From Lachnospiraceae bacterium (GTDB lineage Bacteria; Bacillota; Clostridia; Lachnospirales; Lachnospiraceae), in the NCBI GenBank assembly GCA_015057375.1, contig SVEM01000001.1, positions 90,243 through 154,242 of the forward strand: DNA of 64,000 bases, read 5' to 3'. Positions 1 through 8,730 of this stretch are shown here, piece by piece. Below the pieces are notes generated by a model. It was given only the letters and a program-made list of their open reading frames with translations, did no database searches and was not told where the DNA came from. The position numbers and the translations under genes are program-made. Each line of letters starts with the position of its first letter. Within the stretch, counting starts at the first letter, position 1.

Positions 1-774
1 AAATCTTATAAACTCATAAGCAATACCCGCAATAATAGGTATAAGCACAATTCTTAACAAAATTCTCAACCACAATGTATCGGTCTGTATAAATAAAAAT
101 ACGATCATAGTAATAAGAACAACATACAGAAGAAAACTTGTTCCGCATCTCTTATGTTCTTTGCTCTGCTTTCTTGCATTATCTACATTAAGCTCAAGTC
201 CGCGTTCAACACAGTTGATAACCTTATGCTCTGCACCATGATACATAAAGACGCGCTTTATCTCTTTCATGAATGTTATGGCTTTAACATATAAAATGAA
301 CATGATAAGTCTGATTACACCTTCTATAATACTGCGTACCACATAAGATTCTATCCTGCCCTTAAAAAGTTCGGCAAGCGCAAATGGAATAAGCATAAAT
401 ATGGCAAGTGCAAATATTATGGATATCGCCATGACCATACCCATAACAATAGCTTCTTTCTTTTCCTTTTTCTCTTTTGCAGCCTTAGAGCGTCTTTCTC
501 TTAAAGAAGCATCTTTGTCAAGTTCTTCTTCCTCATAAAAGCTTGCAGAAAACATAAGTGTTCTCATTCCAAGTATGAGCGAATCAATAAATGCCGCTAC
601 GCCTCGAAGTATCGGTAACTTAAAAAGGAAAATGCGTTCAGTAATACCTACATATATTCCTTTACTTATCTCAATACTGTCATTAGGTGTTCTTACTGCC
701 ACGGCATAATTCTTCTTATTACGCATCATAACGCCTTCAATGACTGCCTGTCCACCGATTCCGGATGGTCTCAT
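1..774 (-). CDS. DUF1385 (YqhQ-like) membrane protein, C-terminus cut by window edge
   Basis: Read from the sequence: an open frame from ATG at 774 to the left edge, 258 codons, with the C-terminus outside the window. The start has a GGAGG about 6 bases upstream. The N-terminus carries the family hallmark GGQAVIEGVMMR (residues 7-18), followed by a Lys/Glu-rich cytoplasmic stretch (about 95-110) and about four hydrophobic segments. A YHGAEHKV motif lies between the second and third of them. The family is widespread in Firmicutes, and its biochemical role is unknown. The order rho-rpmE-DUF1385 is common in Clostridia, usually followed by prmC-prfA, which would then lie just left of the window. 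Family assignment is confident; function is not known. Confidence 0.88.
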   Translation of the reverse strand, partial: MRPSGIGGQAVIEGVMMRNKKNYAVAVRTPNDSIEISKGIYVGITERIFLFKLPILRGVAAFIDSLILGMRTLMFSASFYEEEELDKDASLRERRSKAAKEKKEKKEAIVMGMVMAISIIFALAIFMLIPFALAELFKGRIESYVVRSIIEGVIRLIMFILYVKAITFMKEIKRVFMYHGAEHKVINCVERGLELNVDNARKQSKEHKRCGTSFLLYVVLITMIVFLFIQTDTLWLRILLRIVLIPIIAGIAYEFIRF

Positions 775-792
775 AACACACACCTCCGTTAT

Positions 793-830
793 AAAATAAA
801 ATAGGTCAGGACACAAGTATCCTAACCTAT
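793..830 (-). terminator. intrinsic terminator after rpmE
   Basis: On the minus strand an inverted repeat (ATAGGT...ACCTAT, extended through AGGA/TCCT with a wobble pair, 11 bp in all) spans 801-830 and is followed by the T-rich run TTTTATTTTAT. It lies 15 bases past the rpmE stop and just before the DUF1385 ribosome-binding site, so DUF1385 would be read by readthrough. Confidence 0.75.
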
Positions 831-844
831 AATTAAAAAGCCTA

Positions 845-1051
845 TTAGTTCTGTGTAAAACCGTACTTACGGTTAAATCTGTCAATAGCTCCTCTGGCAG
901 TTACTGTTCTCTGCTGTCCTGTATAGAATGGATGACACTTAGAACAAACTTCTACGTGAATATCATCTTTAGTTGAACCTGTAACGAACTCGTTACCACA
1001 GTTGCAGACAACCTTTGCCTGATAATATGTTGGCTGTATATCCTGTTTCAT
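845..1051 (-). CDS. rpmE: 50S ribosomal protein L31 (zinc-type)
   Basis: A 68-residue L31. From the ATG at 1051 it begins [11 protein letters not shown], close to the usual L31 N-terminus. A reading from 1060 would begin at a GTG that is part of the ribosome-binding site GAGAGGTG, so 1051 is preferred. It has four cysteines in two pairs (CNC and CSKC), the zinc-binding ('C+') version rather than the zinc-independent paralogue. The HPFYTG motif near the middle is typical. It follows rho and has its own promoter at 1116-1144 and terminator at 793-830. Confidence 0.96.
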   Translation of the reverse strand: MKQDIQPTYYQAKVVCNCGNEFVTGSTKDDIHVEVCSKCHPFYTGQQRTVTARGAIDRFNRKYGFTQN

Positions 1052-1078
1052 CTTTTTCACCTCTCTACCTATAAATCA

Positions 1079-1102
1079 TGTCAAACATCTTTTAATTTGA
1101 CA
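1079..1102 (-). promoter_or_regulatory. inverted repeat in the rpmE leader
   Basis: The 5' leader of rpmE holds a perfect 7-bp inverted repeat, TGTCAAA-N10-TTTGACA, between the promoter and the ribosome-binding site. Such a hairpin could be a ribosomal-protein autoregulatory leader. Ribosomal leader candidates for L31 have been described in Firmicutes as far as I recall, but I cannot confirm a match here. It has no U-tract and so is not a terminator. Confidence 0.35.
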
Positions 1103-1115
1103 AAATAACTTCTGT

Positions 1116-1144
1116 ATTGTAGCACAGTTTTGTATTAAGTGCAA
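1116..1144 (-). promoter_or_regulatory. sigma-A promoter of rpmE
   Basis: On the minus strand TTGCAC, a 17-bp spacer and TACAAT, with a TG extended -10. It lies in the 102-bp gap between rho and rpmE and gives a leader of about 55 bases. Confidence 0.65.
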
Positions 1145-1153
1145 GTAAAATAA

Positions 1154-2752
1154 TTAAACGATTTTAACTTTTTTTATCATTTCGACAAACTCGTTGTTAT
1201 TCTTTGTTCTGATAAACAAATTAATAATCTGTTCTACGGCCTCATCAGACTTCATTCCGTTTAATGCCTTTCGCATTAAGAAGCTTGCTTCCATCTCCGG
1301 TTGTGTGAGAAGTAAGTCTTCACGTCTTGTACTTGACTTAGGAAGATCGATGGCCGGGAATATTCTTTTCTCTGAAAGACTTCTGTCCAGAACAAGTTCC
1401 ATATTACCTGTTCCTTTAAATTCCTCGAATACAACATCATCCATTCTGCTTCCCGTATCAACAAGCGCTGTTGCAAGAATTGTAAGACTTCCTCCCTCAC
1501 GCATATTTCTAGCTGCACCGAAAAACTTCTTAGGCATATGAAGTGCCGCCGGATCAAGACCACCCGAAAGTGTTCTTCCGCTAGGCTGTACGGTAAGATT
1601 GTATGCTCTTGCAAGTCTTGTAATACTGTCAAGAAGTATCATGACATCTCTTCCATGCTCAACAAGTCTCTTTGCACGCTCTATAACCATCTCTGATACA
1701 CGCTTATGATTATCCGGCAACTCATCAAATGTTGAGTAAATAACCTCTACATGCTCTCCCTCGATAGATTCTTTTATGTCAGTAACTTCCTCAGGTCTTT
1801 CATCTATAAGAAGAATAATAAGATGCATCTCAGGATGATTCTTAGTAACCGCTTTAGCAACCTGCTTAAGAAGTGTTGTCTTACCTGTCTTAGGCTGAGA
1901 AACTATCATACCTCTCTGTCCCTTACCTATAGGAGATATAAGATCCACCATTCTCATTGCAACACCTGAACCTGCTGTTTCAAGATGTATTCTCTTATTA
2001 GGAAATATAGGTGTAAGATCTTCAAACTTAGGACGGTTCATAAGTACTGATGAATTATATCCATTAACCGACTTTATATAAAGAAGTGCCGAAAACTTCT
2101 CATTCTGACTCTTAATCCTTGTATTACCAACAATGATATCTCCGCTTCTGAGCCCGAATCTTCTTATAAGTGCAGGCGAAACATAAACATCCTGTTCTCC
2201 CGGAAGGAAATTATCACATCTGATAAATCCGTATCCGTCGCCCATGACCTCCAAAATACCACTCTTTATCTCTCCGCTGTCAAGCTGTTCAATATCCGTA
2301 GGACTACTTACATAATTCTTAGATACCTGTCTGGCTGTATTCGTATTCGCTCCTGAATTATTATTGTATATCTGTGTATTAGTACTATGTGAGTTATTAT
2401 TAGAATTATTGTTGTGAGAATTGTTTTGTGAGTTCTGCATATTGTTTTTTGGCTTTCTGTAAGCCTGATGTTCTTGTACCGGCCTTTCATGAACCATATC
2501 CGATGACGGCTTAACCGGTATCTTCTTTTCAGTTTCCTGCTTTACATTTTTCTGCGCTTCCGTGGTCTGCTTTGCAGGAATCTGCTTTGTGGCGGGTTTT
2601 ACCGTAACTGATTTTGCTATAGGCTTATTTTCTGCATCAGCCTCAACAAGACGTTCGATAAGTTCTGCTTTTTTTAACATACTTATCTTCGACAACCCTC
2701 TTTCTTTCGCAATAGCTTTAAGCTCTGCAAGGGATTTTGCAGTATAATCCAT
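1154..2752 (-). CDS. rho: transcription termination factor Rho with Asn-rich N-terminal insertion
   Basis: 532-residue Rho, an ATP-dependent RNA helicase that ends transcription. Residues 1-40 form the SAP-like Rho N-domain. About 163-235 form the cold-shock-like RNA-binding domain (ILEVMGDGYGFIR and onward). The RecA-like ATPase follows, with Walker A SQPKTGKTT near 285-293 and a Walker B-like MILLDSITR. Between the N-domain and the RNA-binding domain lie about 110 extra residues: a Lys/Gln/Thr stretch, then residues 103-139 with 17 Asn, 3 Gln and no charged residue apart from His. That stretch resembles a prion-like domain. Clostridium botulinum Rho is known to have a prion-forming insertion at the equivalent place. 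The gene has a promoter at 2876-2905 and a leader of roughly 115 bases. Confidence 0.97.
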   Translation of the reverse strand: MDYTAKSLAELKAIAKERGLSKISMLKKAELIERLVEADAENKPIAKSVTVKPATKQIPAKQTTEAQKNVKQETEKKIPVKPSSDMVHERPVQEHQAYRKPKNNMQNSQNNSHNNNSNNNSHSTNTQIYNNNSGANTNTARQVSKNYVSSPTDIEQLDSGEIKSGILEVMGDGYGFIRCDNFLPGEQDVYVSPALIRRFGLRSGDIIVGNTRIKSQNEKFSALLYIKSVNGYNSSVLMNRPKFEDLTPIFPNKRIHLETAGSGVAMRMVDLISPIGKGQRGMIVSQPKTGKTTLLKQVAKAVTKNHPEMHLIILLIDERPEEVTDIKESIEGEHVEVIYSTFDELPDNHKRVSEMVIERAKRLVEHGRDVMILLDSITRLARAYNLTVQPSGRTLSGGLDPAALHMPKKFFGAARNMREGGSLTILATALVDTGSRMDDVVFEEFKGTGNMELVLDRSLSEKRIFPAIDLPKSSTRREDLLLTQPEMEASFLMRKALNGMKSDEAVEQIINLFIRTKNNNEFVEMIKKVKIV

Positions 2753-2875
2753 ATATAACCTCCGTTTTCTGTAAACAATTATACTTGTATATGTAAATAA
2801 AAAAATGTGAAACGTTAATAATGAAAATTGATAATCTGAAACAAAATGATAATTAGGATAAAACTACTTTGACAC

Positions 2876-2905
2876 ATTATATACTATGAAATATATATTT
2901 GTAAA
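2876..2905 (-). promoter_or_regulatory. rho: probable rho promoter
   Basis: Minus strand TTTACA, 18-bp spacer, TATAAT, in the 213-bp gap upstream of rho. The long A/T-rich leader to the ATG at 2752 would leave room for autoregulation, as known for rho in other bacteria. Nothing else recognisable lies in this gap apart from the hairpin at 2923-2954. Confidence 0.5.
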
Positions 2906-2922
2906 GGAATTATTTTACAACA

Positions 2923-2954
2923 GCAGGAAAACGCAAATTCTTGCATTCTCCTGC
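2923..2954 (-). terminator. hairpin at the end of the polysaccharide operon
   Basis: Minus strand inverted repeat GCAGGA...TCCTGC extended inward by seven more pairs (AATGCAA/TTGCGTT, one bulge), 11 bases after the stop of the last polysaccharide gene. The following run (TGTTGTAAAATAATT) is only weakly T-rich, so it may be an inefficient or Rho-assisted terminator. Confidence 0.5.
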
Positions 2955-2965
2955 CTAATAATTAT

Positions 2966-3808
2966 TTATCGGTAATTCTGCATTATAACTGATATATCCG
3001 AAGCATCTCCCCATACTCCCGGCGAATCATACGGTCTGTCAGGGAATTGTCCGTATAAAAGGCTTATATCATAATTATGGCTCTTAATATACCATTCAAC
3101 CTGTTCTGCAAGAGATACCGGTTTTCCGGTACATACATTAATAATACCCTGTATATCTTCCTGTGTACTTGCTGCAACAATCATGCGTGCCAGCTCATCA
3201 ACATGAACAAAATCATAAAGATTCTTACCTGATGTGAACGGAAATGTCTTCTTACCATCCTCTACTGCCTGTACAATTTTTGCAAATATAGAGCTTCCGC
3301 GTGAATCATCACCAAATATATAATAAGCTCTGAGCCAGTCCACTATAACATCCTTGTCCTTAGCATATAAAAGAAGTGCCTGTCTCAAAGCATTCTTTGC
3401 TATACCATACATAGACTGAGGATTACAAGGTGTATCAGCCTTTATGGCGCCTTCGTGATAACCTATCTCATGCATGCTTCCCATAACGGATACGAGTTTC
3501 ACGCCTCCGTCAATCATATGCTTAAGAAATTCCATATGTGCTGACAAATCTGCCATATGCGCATCCGAATTATGAATAAATCCATCTCTCCATGCCATAT
3601 GAATAAGCACATCCGGGCACCCGAACTGTTCATATATATCCTTGTCTCCGCTAAAAAGCTTCACGTCAGAAAATTCAGCACGTTCATCTACACCTTTATA
3701 GTTAAAATCACTTGCTATGACATAATAACCTTTATTAAGCAATTCTTTTACAACATGTCTTCCGATATATCCGGAAGCACCTGTAACAAGCACTTTTTTA
3801 ATATTCAT
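2966..3808 (-). CDS. NAD-dependent epimerase/dehydratase family protein
   Basis: 280-residue short-chain dehydrogenase of the extended (sugar-nucleotide) type. It has an N-terminal Rossmann motif GASGYIG (residues 10-16) and a YGIAK active-site motif (YxxxK) near residue 134. A serine upstream in VSVMGSMHE fits the catalytic triad. It is the last gene of the long polysaccharide operon, 94 bases after the acyltransferase. A TATACT box with TG extension in that gap could give it some independent transcription. It probably makes or modifies a nucleotide sugar for the same polysaccharide, but the substrate cannot be read from the sequence. Its ribosome-binding site is GAGGAG. Confidence 0.85.
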   Translation of the reverse strand: MNIKKVLVTGASGYIGRHVVKELLNKGYYVIASDFNYKGVDERAEFSDVKLFSGDKDIYEQFGCPDVLIHMAWRDGFIHNSDAHMADLSAHMEFLKHMIDGGVKLVSVMGSMHEIGYHEGAIKADTPCNPQSMYGIAKNALRQALLLYAKDKDVIVDWLRAYYIFGDDSRGSSIFAKIVQAVEDGKKTFPFTSGKNLYDFVHVDELARMIVAASTQEDIQGIINVCTGKPVSLAEQVEWYIKSHNYDISLLYGQFPDRPYDSPGVWGDASDISVIMQNYR

Positions 3809-3902
3809 GATAATCTCCTCATGCTATATTCTTTAATTTCATATAGTATAACATACATTTTGGTTACTGCCTATATTATATTCTTTTGCAGAATCAAAAT
3901 TA

Positions 3903-4931
3903 TTAAATATATTTTTTCAGTTTATCACATACTGAATCAGATGCCACATTAAGCATGTATGCAACCGGTATGATAATCAAAACCGATACCGCAAATAATC
4001 CATACGACCCTGTCACACTTATTGTATTTGCATCAAATGCTGCCTGTATATATTCAAATATGACATGATGTACAAGAAATATACTGTATGAATACTTTGT
4101 AAGAAATGCACACACTACCTGTATACCTTTGTATTTAACATAATCGGCTACGAACACCAACACTATAAAAAATGCTATACCAACATAAGTTGTTCTTATT
4201 GAAGATACCAATTCCGGTTTTATTATGGTATTTGCGATAAGTATAAGTGTTGCAAATACAGCAACAGGCCACTTGATTTTCAGTCTATGTTTTACAAGCG
4301 ACATACCAAAACACAGCTCCGGAAGTCTTATGAGTATGCATTTTGACATTGCCATTTCAAGATTATAATATCTTATAACCACACAGTATATAACTGCTAT
4401 TGCAATCCATGTGATTATTTCATACTTTTGTATCAGGACACGAAGAATCGGAAATATAAGATAAAATAATACTATAAATCCCAGGAACCATTCGCCGAGT
4501 ATATAAAATCCTGCTCCATACTCAGACAGATACCCATCCATTCCTGCAATTGTAACAAAAATACGCCACTTTGGGATATCGAGTCCCATAGCCGACCATA
4601 AGCCAAGCTTTGGAAGCACTGCAACAAGGTATGCCATCCAGAACATCGGATATATTGAAAGAAATCTTTTTTTGTAAAAACTAATAAGCGACAGTTTCCC
4701 ATTATATACATACATTAGTGCAGCACCGGATATTATCAAAAATAATGATACTCCGAGGTCACCTATGTATATTCCGAAAGGATACTCAAACAATACACAT
4801 TTATTAAGCTGTGGCTCTGCGACACCAAATACAAACCATGCATTATAATGTGTCAGAAGAATCAGAATTACTGCAATTGCCCTGACAAAATCGAGGTAAA
4901 ACAGTCTTTCTCTATTATTATTCTTTTCCAT
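3903..4931 (-). CDS. membrane acyltransferase, acyltransferase-3 family
   Basis: 342-residue polytopic protein with about ten hydrophobic segments. It has the family N-terminus RLFYLDFVRAIAVILILLTH, where the arginine and the HY(N) motif after helix 1 are the usual catalytic neighbourhood. Known members O-acetylate or O-succinylate surface sugars and peptidoglycan using a membrane acyl donor. The position within the polysaccharide operon suggests O-acylation of the exported chain. The ATG at 4931 follows AGGTG at good spacing; a reading from 4940 starts at the GTG inside that site. It overlaps the upstream gene by 14 bases, suggesting translational coupling. Confidence 0.88.
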   Translation of the reverse strand: MEKNNNRERLFYLDFVRAIAVILILLTHYNAWFVFGVAEPQLNKCVLFEYPFGIYIGDLGVSLFLIISGAALMYVYNGKLSLISFYKKRFLSIYPMFWMAYLVAVLPKLGLWSAMGLDIPKWRIFVTIAGMDGYLSEYGAGFYILGEWFLGFIVLFYLIFPILRVLIQKYEIITWIAIAVIYCVVIRYYNLEMAMSKCILIRLPELCFGMSLVKHRLKIKWPVAVFATLILIANTIIKPELVSSIRTTYVGIAFFIVLVFVADYVKYKGIQVVCAFLTKYSYSIFLVHHVIFEYIQAAFDANTISVTGSYGLFAVSVLIIIPVAYMLNVASDSVCDKLKKYI

Positions 4932-5952
4932 TACAAGCACCTATTTTCTTTACTATTTTTTTCGTTGCACCTATAACTGTTCTGTTATATTTGCGCTCCC
5001 ACTCTTCTTTTTCTGCGGTAACTGCATCAATCGCATTTTGAAGCTGATGTTGTTTAACAAATGCTTCCTCTGCAACTTTTTTTAACTCACGTCTGACATC
5101 TTCAAGCTGCATGTTGAATTTTAATTCTTCAATTGCCTTTTCTTCCCTAAACTTTCCAAACTCCTGTATTATCATAAGTTTTTCATGTTCCAGGTCAGAC
5201 AATGTCCTGGTTTTCTTAAGACATATAGCTTTGATAATAGCATATGCATCATCAGCTTTTCCTTTACCGCAAATAACATAATCATGAAATGCTCTGTACG
5301 TATTCTCAAGAGTCTGCAAATCCGTTTCAACGTTAAGTTCCTTCATTGCCTCTTCAAACGGATAAATATTTTCAAACTTAGCATGATGTATATATACATC
5401 CTTTATACAATGATATATAACAACATCCTGCGGAACCACAAAGTCAAATACCCATTCGTAATCAATAAATACAGGCTGATCGTTCGTATATACTATGTTA
5501 CTTGCTATTGCATCATAATTAGACAGATGAAGTGCAGGTTTTCCTTCAAATATACTTCCGTCTCCAAACACTTCCCTATATTCATCACTTTGGCAAAACA
5601 CAGTTATGTTTTCACTGTTTCCGATTGCATACTTCTTATGTTCACGTAAAAGCTTACCAAAAGCTTCCTTATCTCCTGCTTCTGCTGCCTTACAATATCT
5701 GTCCTCTAAAAGTTCGCCGTTTATATATTCAAATATAGCTCTTTCGCCGCACACCTGTACATCGCATAGTTTTATATCATAATATTTGATAAGCTGTTCT
5801 TTGTTGTATACAAATCTGTTAATGTGGCTTATACCTTCAGGATATATAGCCTCTTTATATACCGTAAGAGCATTATTATCTTCTGCAATAACAGTCTTAA
5901 TACAAAAATCTTTACAGCGTTCATCACTGAATTTCGTATATTTCACTTTCAT
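4918..5952 (-). CDS. kinase-fold protein with C-terminal coiled coil (WbdD kinase-like)
   Basis: 344 residues. Visible signs of an aminoglycoside-phosphotransferase/protein-kinase-like fold are: VYK with a candidate ATP lysine (K33), a hinge-like FEYINGELL (74-82), a catalytic loop SNYDAIASN giving D147-x4-N152, and IDYEW giving a metal-binding D164 with E166. Residues about 250-328 are heptad-like, rich in Glu/Lys/Leu, and read as a coiled coil. The tail 329-341 is basic and amphipathic and could touch the membrane. The gene starts 7 bases after the methyltransferase stop, with its ribosome-binding site inside that stop region. Methyltransferase, kinase, then coiled coil is the domain order of WbdD, which caps and measures the E. 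coli O9a chain. That function is an inference; the kinase-like fold is moderately sure. Confidence 0.6.
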   Translation of the reverse strand: MKVKYTKFSDERCKDFCIKTVIAEDNNALTVYKEAIYPEGISHINRFVYNKEQLIKYYDIKLCDVQVCGERAIFEYINGELLEDRYCKAAEAGDKEAFGKLLREHKKYAIGNSENITVFCQSDEYREVFGDGSIFEGKPALHLSNYDAIASNIVYTNDQPVFIDYEWVFDFVVPQDVVIYHCIKDVYIHHAKFENIYPFEEAMKELNVETDLQTLENTYRAFHDYVICGKGKADDAYAIIKAICLKKTRTLSDLEHEKLMIIQEFGKFREEKAIEELKFNMQLEDVRRELKKVAEEAFVKQHQLQNAIDAVTAEKEEWERKYNRTVIGATKKIVKKIGACNGKE

Positions 5953-5959
5953 ATGCTGG

Positions 5960-6865
5960 TCACTCCTTTACGGCTTCAATCAAAAATGAATTGGCAAATA
6001 TGCTGATTTCTTCAGTTCCGGCAAGACTGTGGAATGCCTTTACCTGATTGAAATTTTCATATATTTCACTGTCGTAGTTGGATTTTTCCGCATAATCTAC
6101 CTTCATGTTCTTTATCGTATCTTCATCATATATAACTGTAGGAAGCTTATAATCAGGGAACGGATAATAAAATACCGGTTCACAAAATCCACCTTCTGTA
6201 AGCATATTTTTAAGTTGTGATTTTGTAAATGTCCTTACATGATCATCTTCCTTATACCCTTCTATTCCACTGTACGGTCTTCCTGTATGATCTTCATTGT
6301 ATCCGGCAAAATACTTCATTCCGAGTTTGTTTTCAATTGCAATATAAAGTCTTCCGCCCGGCTTCAGACACTCGTGTACTTTTTTAAGAAATGTAGTAAA
6401 CGGCTCGTCCGAATCTATGTAATAATATGCATACTCAAATACACCAATAAGTGTAACTACATCATACTTTTTGGTAATCGGTATACTCTGAAAATTACCG
6501 ACAATGAGATTGATATTATCAAAGTCCTTGTGTCTGTAGGCATTTACCAAAGAGCGTCTCTTTGAAAGATCTATGCAATCCACACTTTTAGCCCGTCTTG
6601 CAATTGCACCGGTTACGGCACCCATGCCTGCACCGATTTCAAGGACCTCATCCTGCTCATTTATTACCATAGGCTCTGCAATATTTTCTCTTTGTCTGCT
6701 GAGATGATAAAGTATCGGCCAACTTGTAAACTCCTTATGTGAGAAGCTGTAATCCTCTTCCTTGACTATCTGTAATATTCTGTTTTCTATTTCGTCTCCG
6801 TCACTATAGCTGTCGCTTCCTGAATAATATGTCAGGTCCATAGTTACTCCGCCGATTTTCTCCAT
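5960..6865 (-). CDS. class I SAM-dependent methyltransferase (WbdD methyltransferase-like)
   Basis: 301 residues from ATG 6865, or 293 from ATG 6841, which has the better-spaced ribosome-binding site GGCGGAG. The SAM motif I is VLEIGAGMG (residues 74-82), with an acidic motif II CIDLS near 97-101 and a post-motif LKPGGRLYIAIENKLG. The C-terminal third (VFYYPFPDYKLP, then FANSFLIEAV) is not part of the Rossmann core. I recall it from larger proteins in which a methyltransferase is fused to the kinase-like domain found here as the next gene, so the pair may be a split version. The gene lies between the second RgpF protein and the kinase-fold gene, and its role is probably methylation of the glycan or of a phosphate put on it. 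Confidence 0.8.
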   Translation of the reverse strand: MEKIGGVTMDLTYYSGSDSYSDGDEIENRILQIVKEEDYSFSHKEFTSWPILYHLSRQRENIAEPMVINEQDEVLEIGAGMGAVTGAIARRAKSVDCIDLSKRRSLVNAYRHKDFDNINLIVGNFQSIPITKKYDVVTLIGVFEYAYYYIDSDEPFTTFLKKVHECLKPGGRLYIAIENKLGMKYFAGYNEDHTGRPYSGIEGYKEDDHVRTFTKSQLKNMLTEGGFCEPVFYYPFPDYKLPTVIYDEDTIKNMKVDYAEKSNYDSEIYENFNQVKAFHSLAGTEEISIFANSFLIEAVKE

Positions 6866-6866
6866 T

Positions 6867-8714
6867 TTACTCCCAGCCTCTCAATTTCATATATTTATTT
6901 CTTGCTTTTGTATATATCTTCATAGGTATTACTTTCCTGAGAATACTTACAATCACAACTTTAGTCTTTTCTCTCATACTTACAATATGCGGGTATCTTA
7001 TGATATGGTCATTTTCTATATTATCAACAACAACCTTATGATAATTCGGTCCGTATTTTTCAAATACAACTTTATTCAGCTCTCTCATCATATAATCATA
7101 ATTTGTTGTTTCTAAGGCCGCATAATAGTTGTTATAACATACACCTGAGTAATAACCATTCTTCTGAACCATGTATATATATGACATCAGGTATACATCC
7201 CTGTCGGCATTTTCATCACATGGTGCAAGTGCTGCACTTCGTATAAAAAAGCTTCCGCCAAATGGTGCCTGTGGCGGCTCTGTAATCTTACAGCTTATTC
7301 CCGGCGCATGCTCATTTACATAAGCCTCAACTTCTTCATACCTGCCTTGATATCCATACGCCTGTTTCTCAAATAATACTCCATGATGCGGAACCGGTGG
7401 CACAAGCATACCAAGTTTATTATTATCCCTGAATGTAGCTATAATGTTGTAAATAATACTTTCTGTTCCGAGCAGATTCTCCCAGTCTCTGTACTGCCAT
7501 GAATCATAATCGCTGTACGGCTGTGAAATCTCCACATCAGACATAACAAGCATTGCTACAATATCATATTCATTTTTTACCGCATACATTTCACGGTATG
7601 CCTTTTGGTATGTGTTATCGGTAATTAAACAGGTTTTATATTCATGAGCTGTCTGCAGACTACTTATTTCAGAAAGCGCTTCTTTAGTTCCTGCAATATA
7701 CAGCACAACATCATCAGGTATCGCATTAATATATTTTACATACCTGTCTGCATGCTTTGTACTTTCAGCATATATAAATACACATACCTTTTCGTCTATT
7801 GAAGAAATATATTTTGCATCATGAGGAAGCATATAATTAAGATGCATGGCTTTTGATATCTCTGTCATATTTTCAAGTCTTAAGAGATTATCCCATATCA
7901 TGTCCAAATCATAATCGAGATTCTCTTTCATATAATCGTATGCATCTACTGAGGATTCTCCGCAAGTATTTAACAGAAAATCATGGTAATCGGTGAAAAA
8001 AGAACGTCTCTTTATAATAGGACAACGTTTAGTTTCTATCATGTCTTTAATACTAAACATGACAGGGCTGAAATTATATCCTTCATAATCCGACGAATCC
8101 ACATAAGTATCCCACTTATATCCAAGGTCCTCAAAGTGCTTTGCAAATATCGTCTCATATTCACATATTGACTCTATATATGATGTAGGATTTTTAAGAT
8201 TTGTAATAAAATCAATATAATCACTGCTCTTTACAAAATCACTTCTTAGTGCCATAAAATGCGACTGCAAATGCTCCGGCATGTAACCGTATCTGTTCAC
8301 TCCGTATGGATCCGGACTTACCTTATAGTGTCTTGTTATTCCCCAGAAATCAAGGTCAATATCATCCATTTTTTCAAACATCTCACTAAATGGATATAAT
8401 GGTCCGAAAAATGTATAGTTAAATAATATTGTCTCATCATATTCGGCAAGTTTATCAAGTCCTATATGAAATATTCCTGCTCTGTATCCTCCGACATCAA
8501 ATCCTTCATTTTCCTTCATAAGAACTTCATCTGCAACCGAATTAAACTTAGCTTGTGCATCATCATTAATATCCCCATTAACAACGACGAGAAGCTTCTT
8601 TAAAAACGGACGAAGAGAATTAAGCAGATACATGACATACTCATCTACCATACCCTGCCTGTCATAATATAAAAATATACCGCATCGGTTGTTATTACCT
8701 TTTGTTATTTTCAT
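6867..8714 (-). CDS. RgpF-family rhamnan synthesis protein (second of a tandem pair)
   Basis: 615 residues from ATG 8714, which follows AGAGAGGAC; a longer reading to 8813 overlaps the upstream gene and has no site of its own. The first 300 residues match the rhamnan synthesis F family of streptococcal rhamnose polysaccharide loci: CGIFLYYDRQGMVDEY, NEGFDVGGYRAG, and TFFGPLYPFSEMF. The second half (about 330-610) is a further domain with FGGSFFIRS and SGVCYNNYYA. RgpF proteins act as rhamnosyltransferases or branch-forming glycosyltransferases in the cytoplasm. The upstream gene is a clear paralogue with the same two-part layout, so this is a tandem duplication that has diverged. Linkage specificity is not readable. 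Confidence 0.82.
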   Translation of the reverse strand: MKITKGNNNRCGIFLYYDRQGMVDEYVMYLLNSLRPFLKKLLVVVNGDINDDAQAKFNSVADEVLMKENEGFDVGGYRAGIFHIGLDKLAEYDETILFNYTFFGPLYPFSEMFEKMDDIDLDFWGITRHYKVSPDPYGVNRYGYMPEHLQSHFMALRSDFVKSSDYIDFITNLKNPTSYIESICEYETIFAKHFEDLGYKWDTYVDSSDYEGYNFSPVMFSIKDMIETKRCPIIKRRSFFTDYHDFLLNTCGESSVDAYDYMKENLDYDLDMIWDNLLRLENMTEISKAMHLNYMLPHDAKYISSIDEKVCVFIYAESTKHADRYVKYINAIPDDVVLYIAGTKEALSEISSLQTAHEYKTCLITDNTYQKAYREMYAVKNEYDIVAMLVMSDVEISQPYSDYDSWQYRDWENLLGTESIIYNIIATFRDNNKLGMLVPPVPHHGVLFEKQAYGYQGRYEEVEAYVNEHAPGISCKITEPPQAPFGGSFFIRSAALAPCDENADRDVYLMSYIYMVQKNGYYSGVCYNNYYAALETTNYDYMMRELNKVVFEKYGPNYHKVVVDNIENDHIIRYPHIVSMREKTKVVIVSILRKVIPMKIYTKARNKYMKLRGWE

Positions 8715-8730
8715 ATATTCTAAGTCCTCT

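Noticed and set aside
1154..2752. Open frames on the opposite strand or other frames across rho
   Set aside because: They are shadows of a highly conserved gene and have no ribosome-binding sites or recognisable products; the same applies to the other antisense frames in the window.
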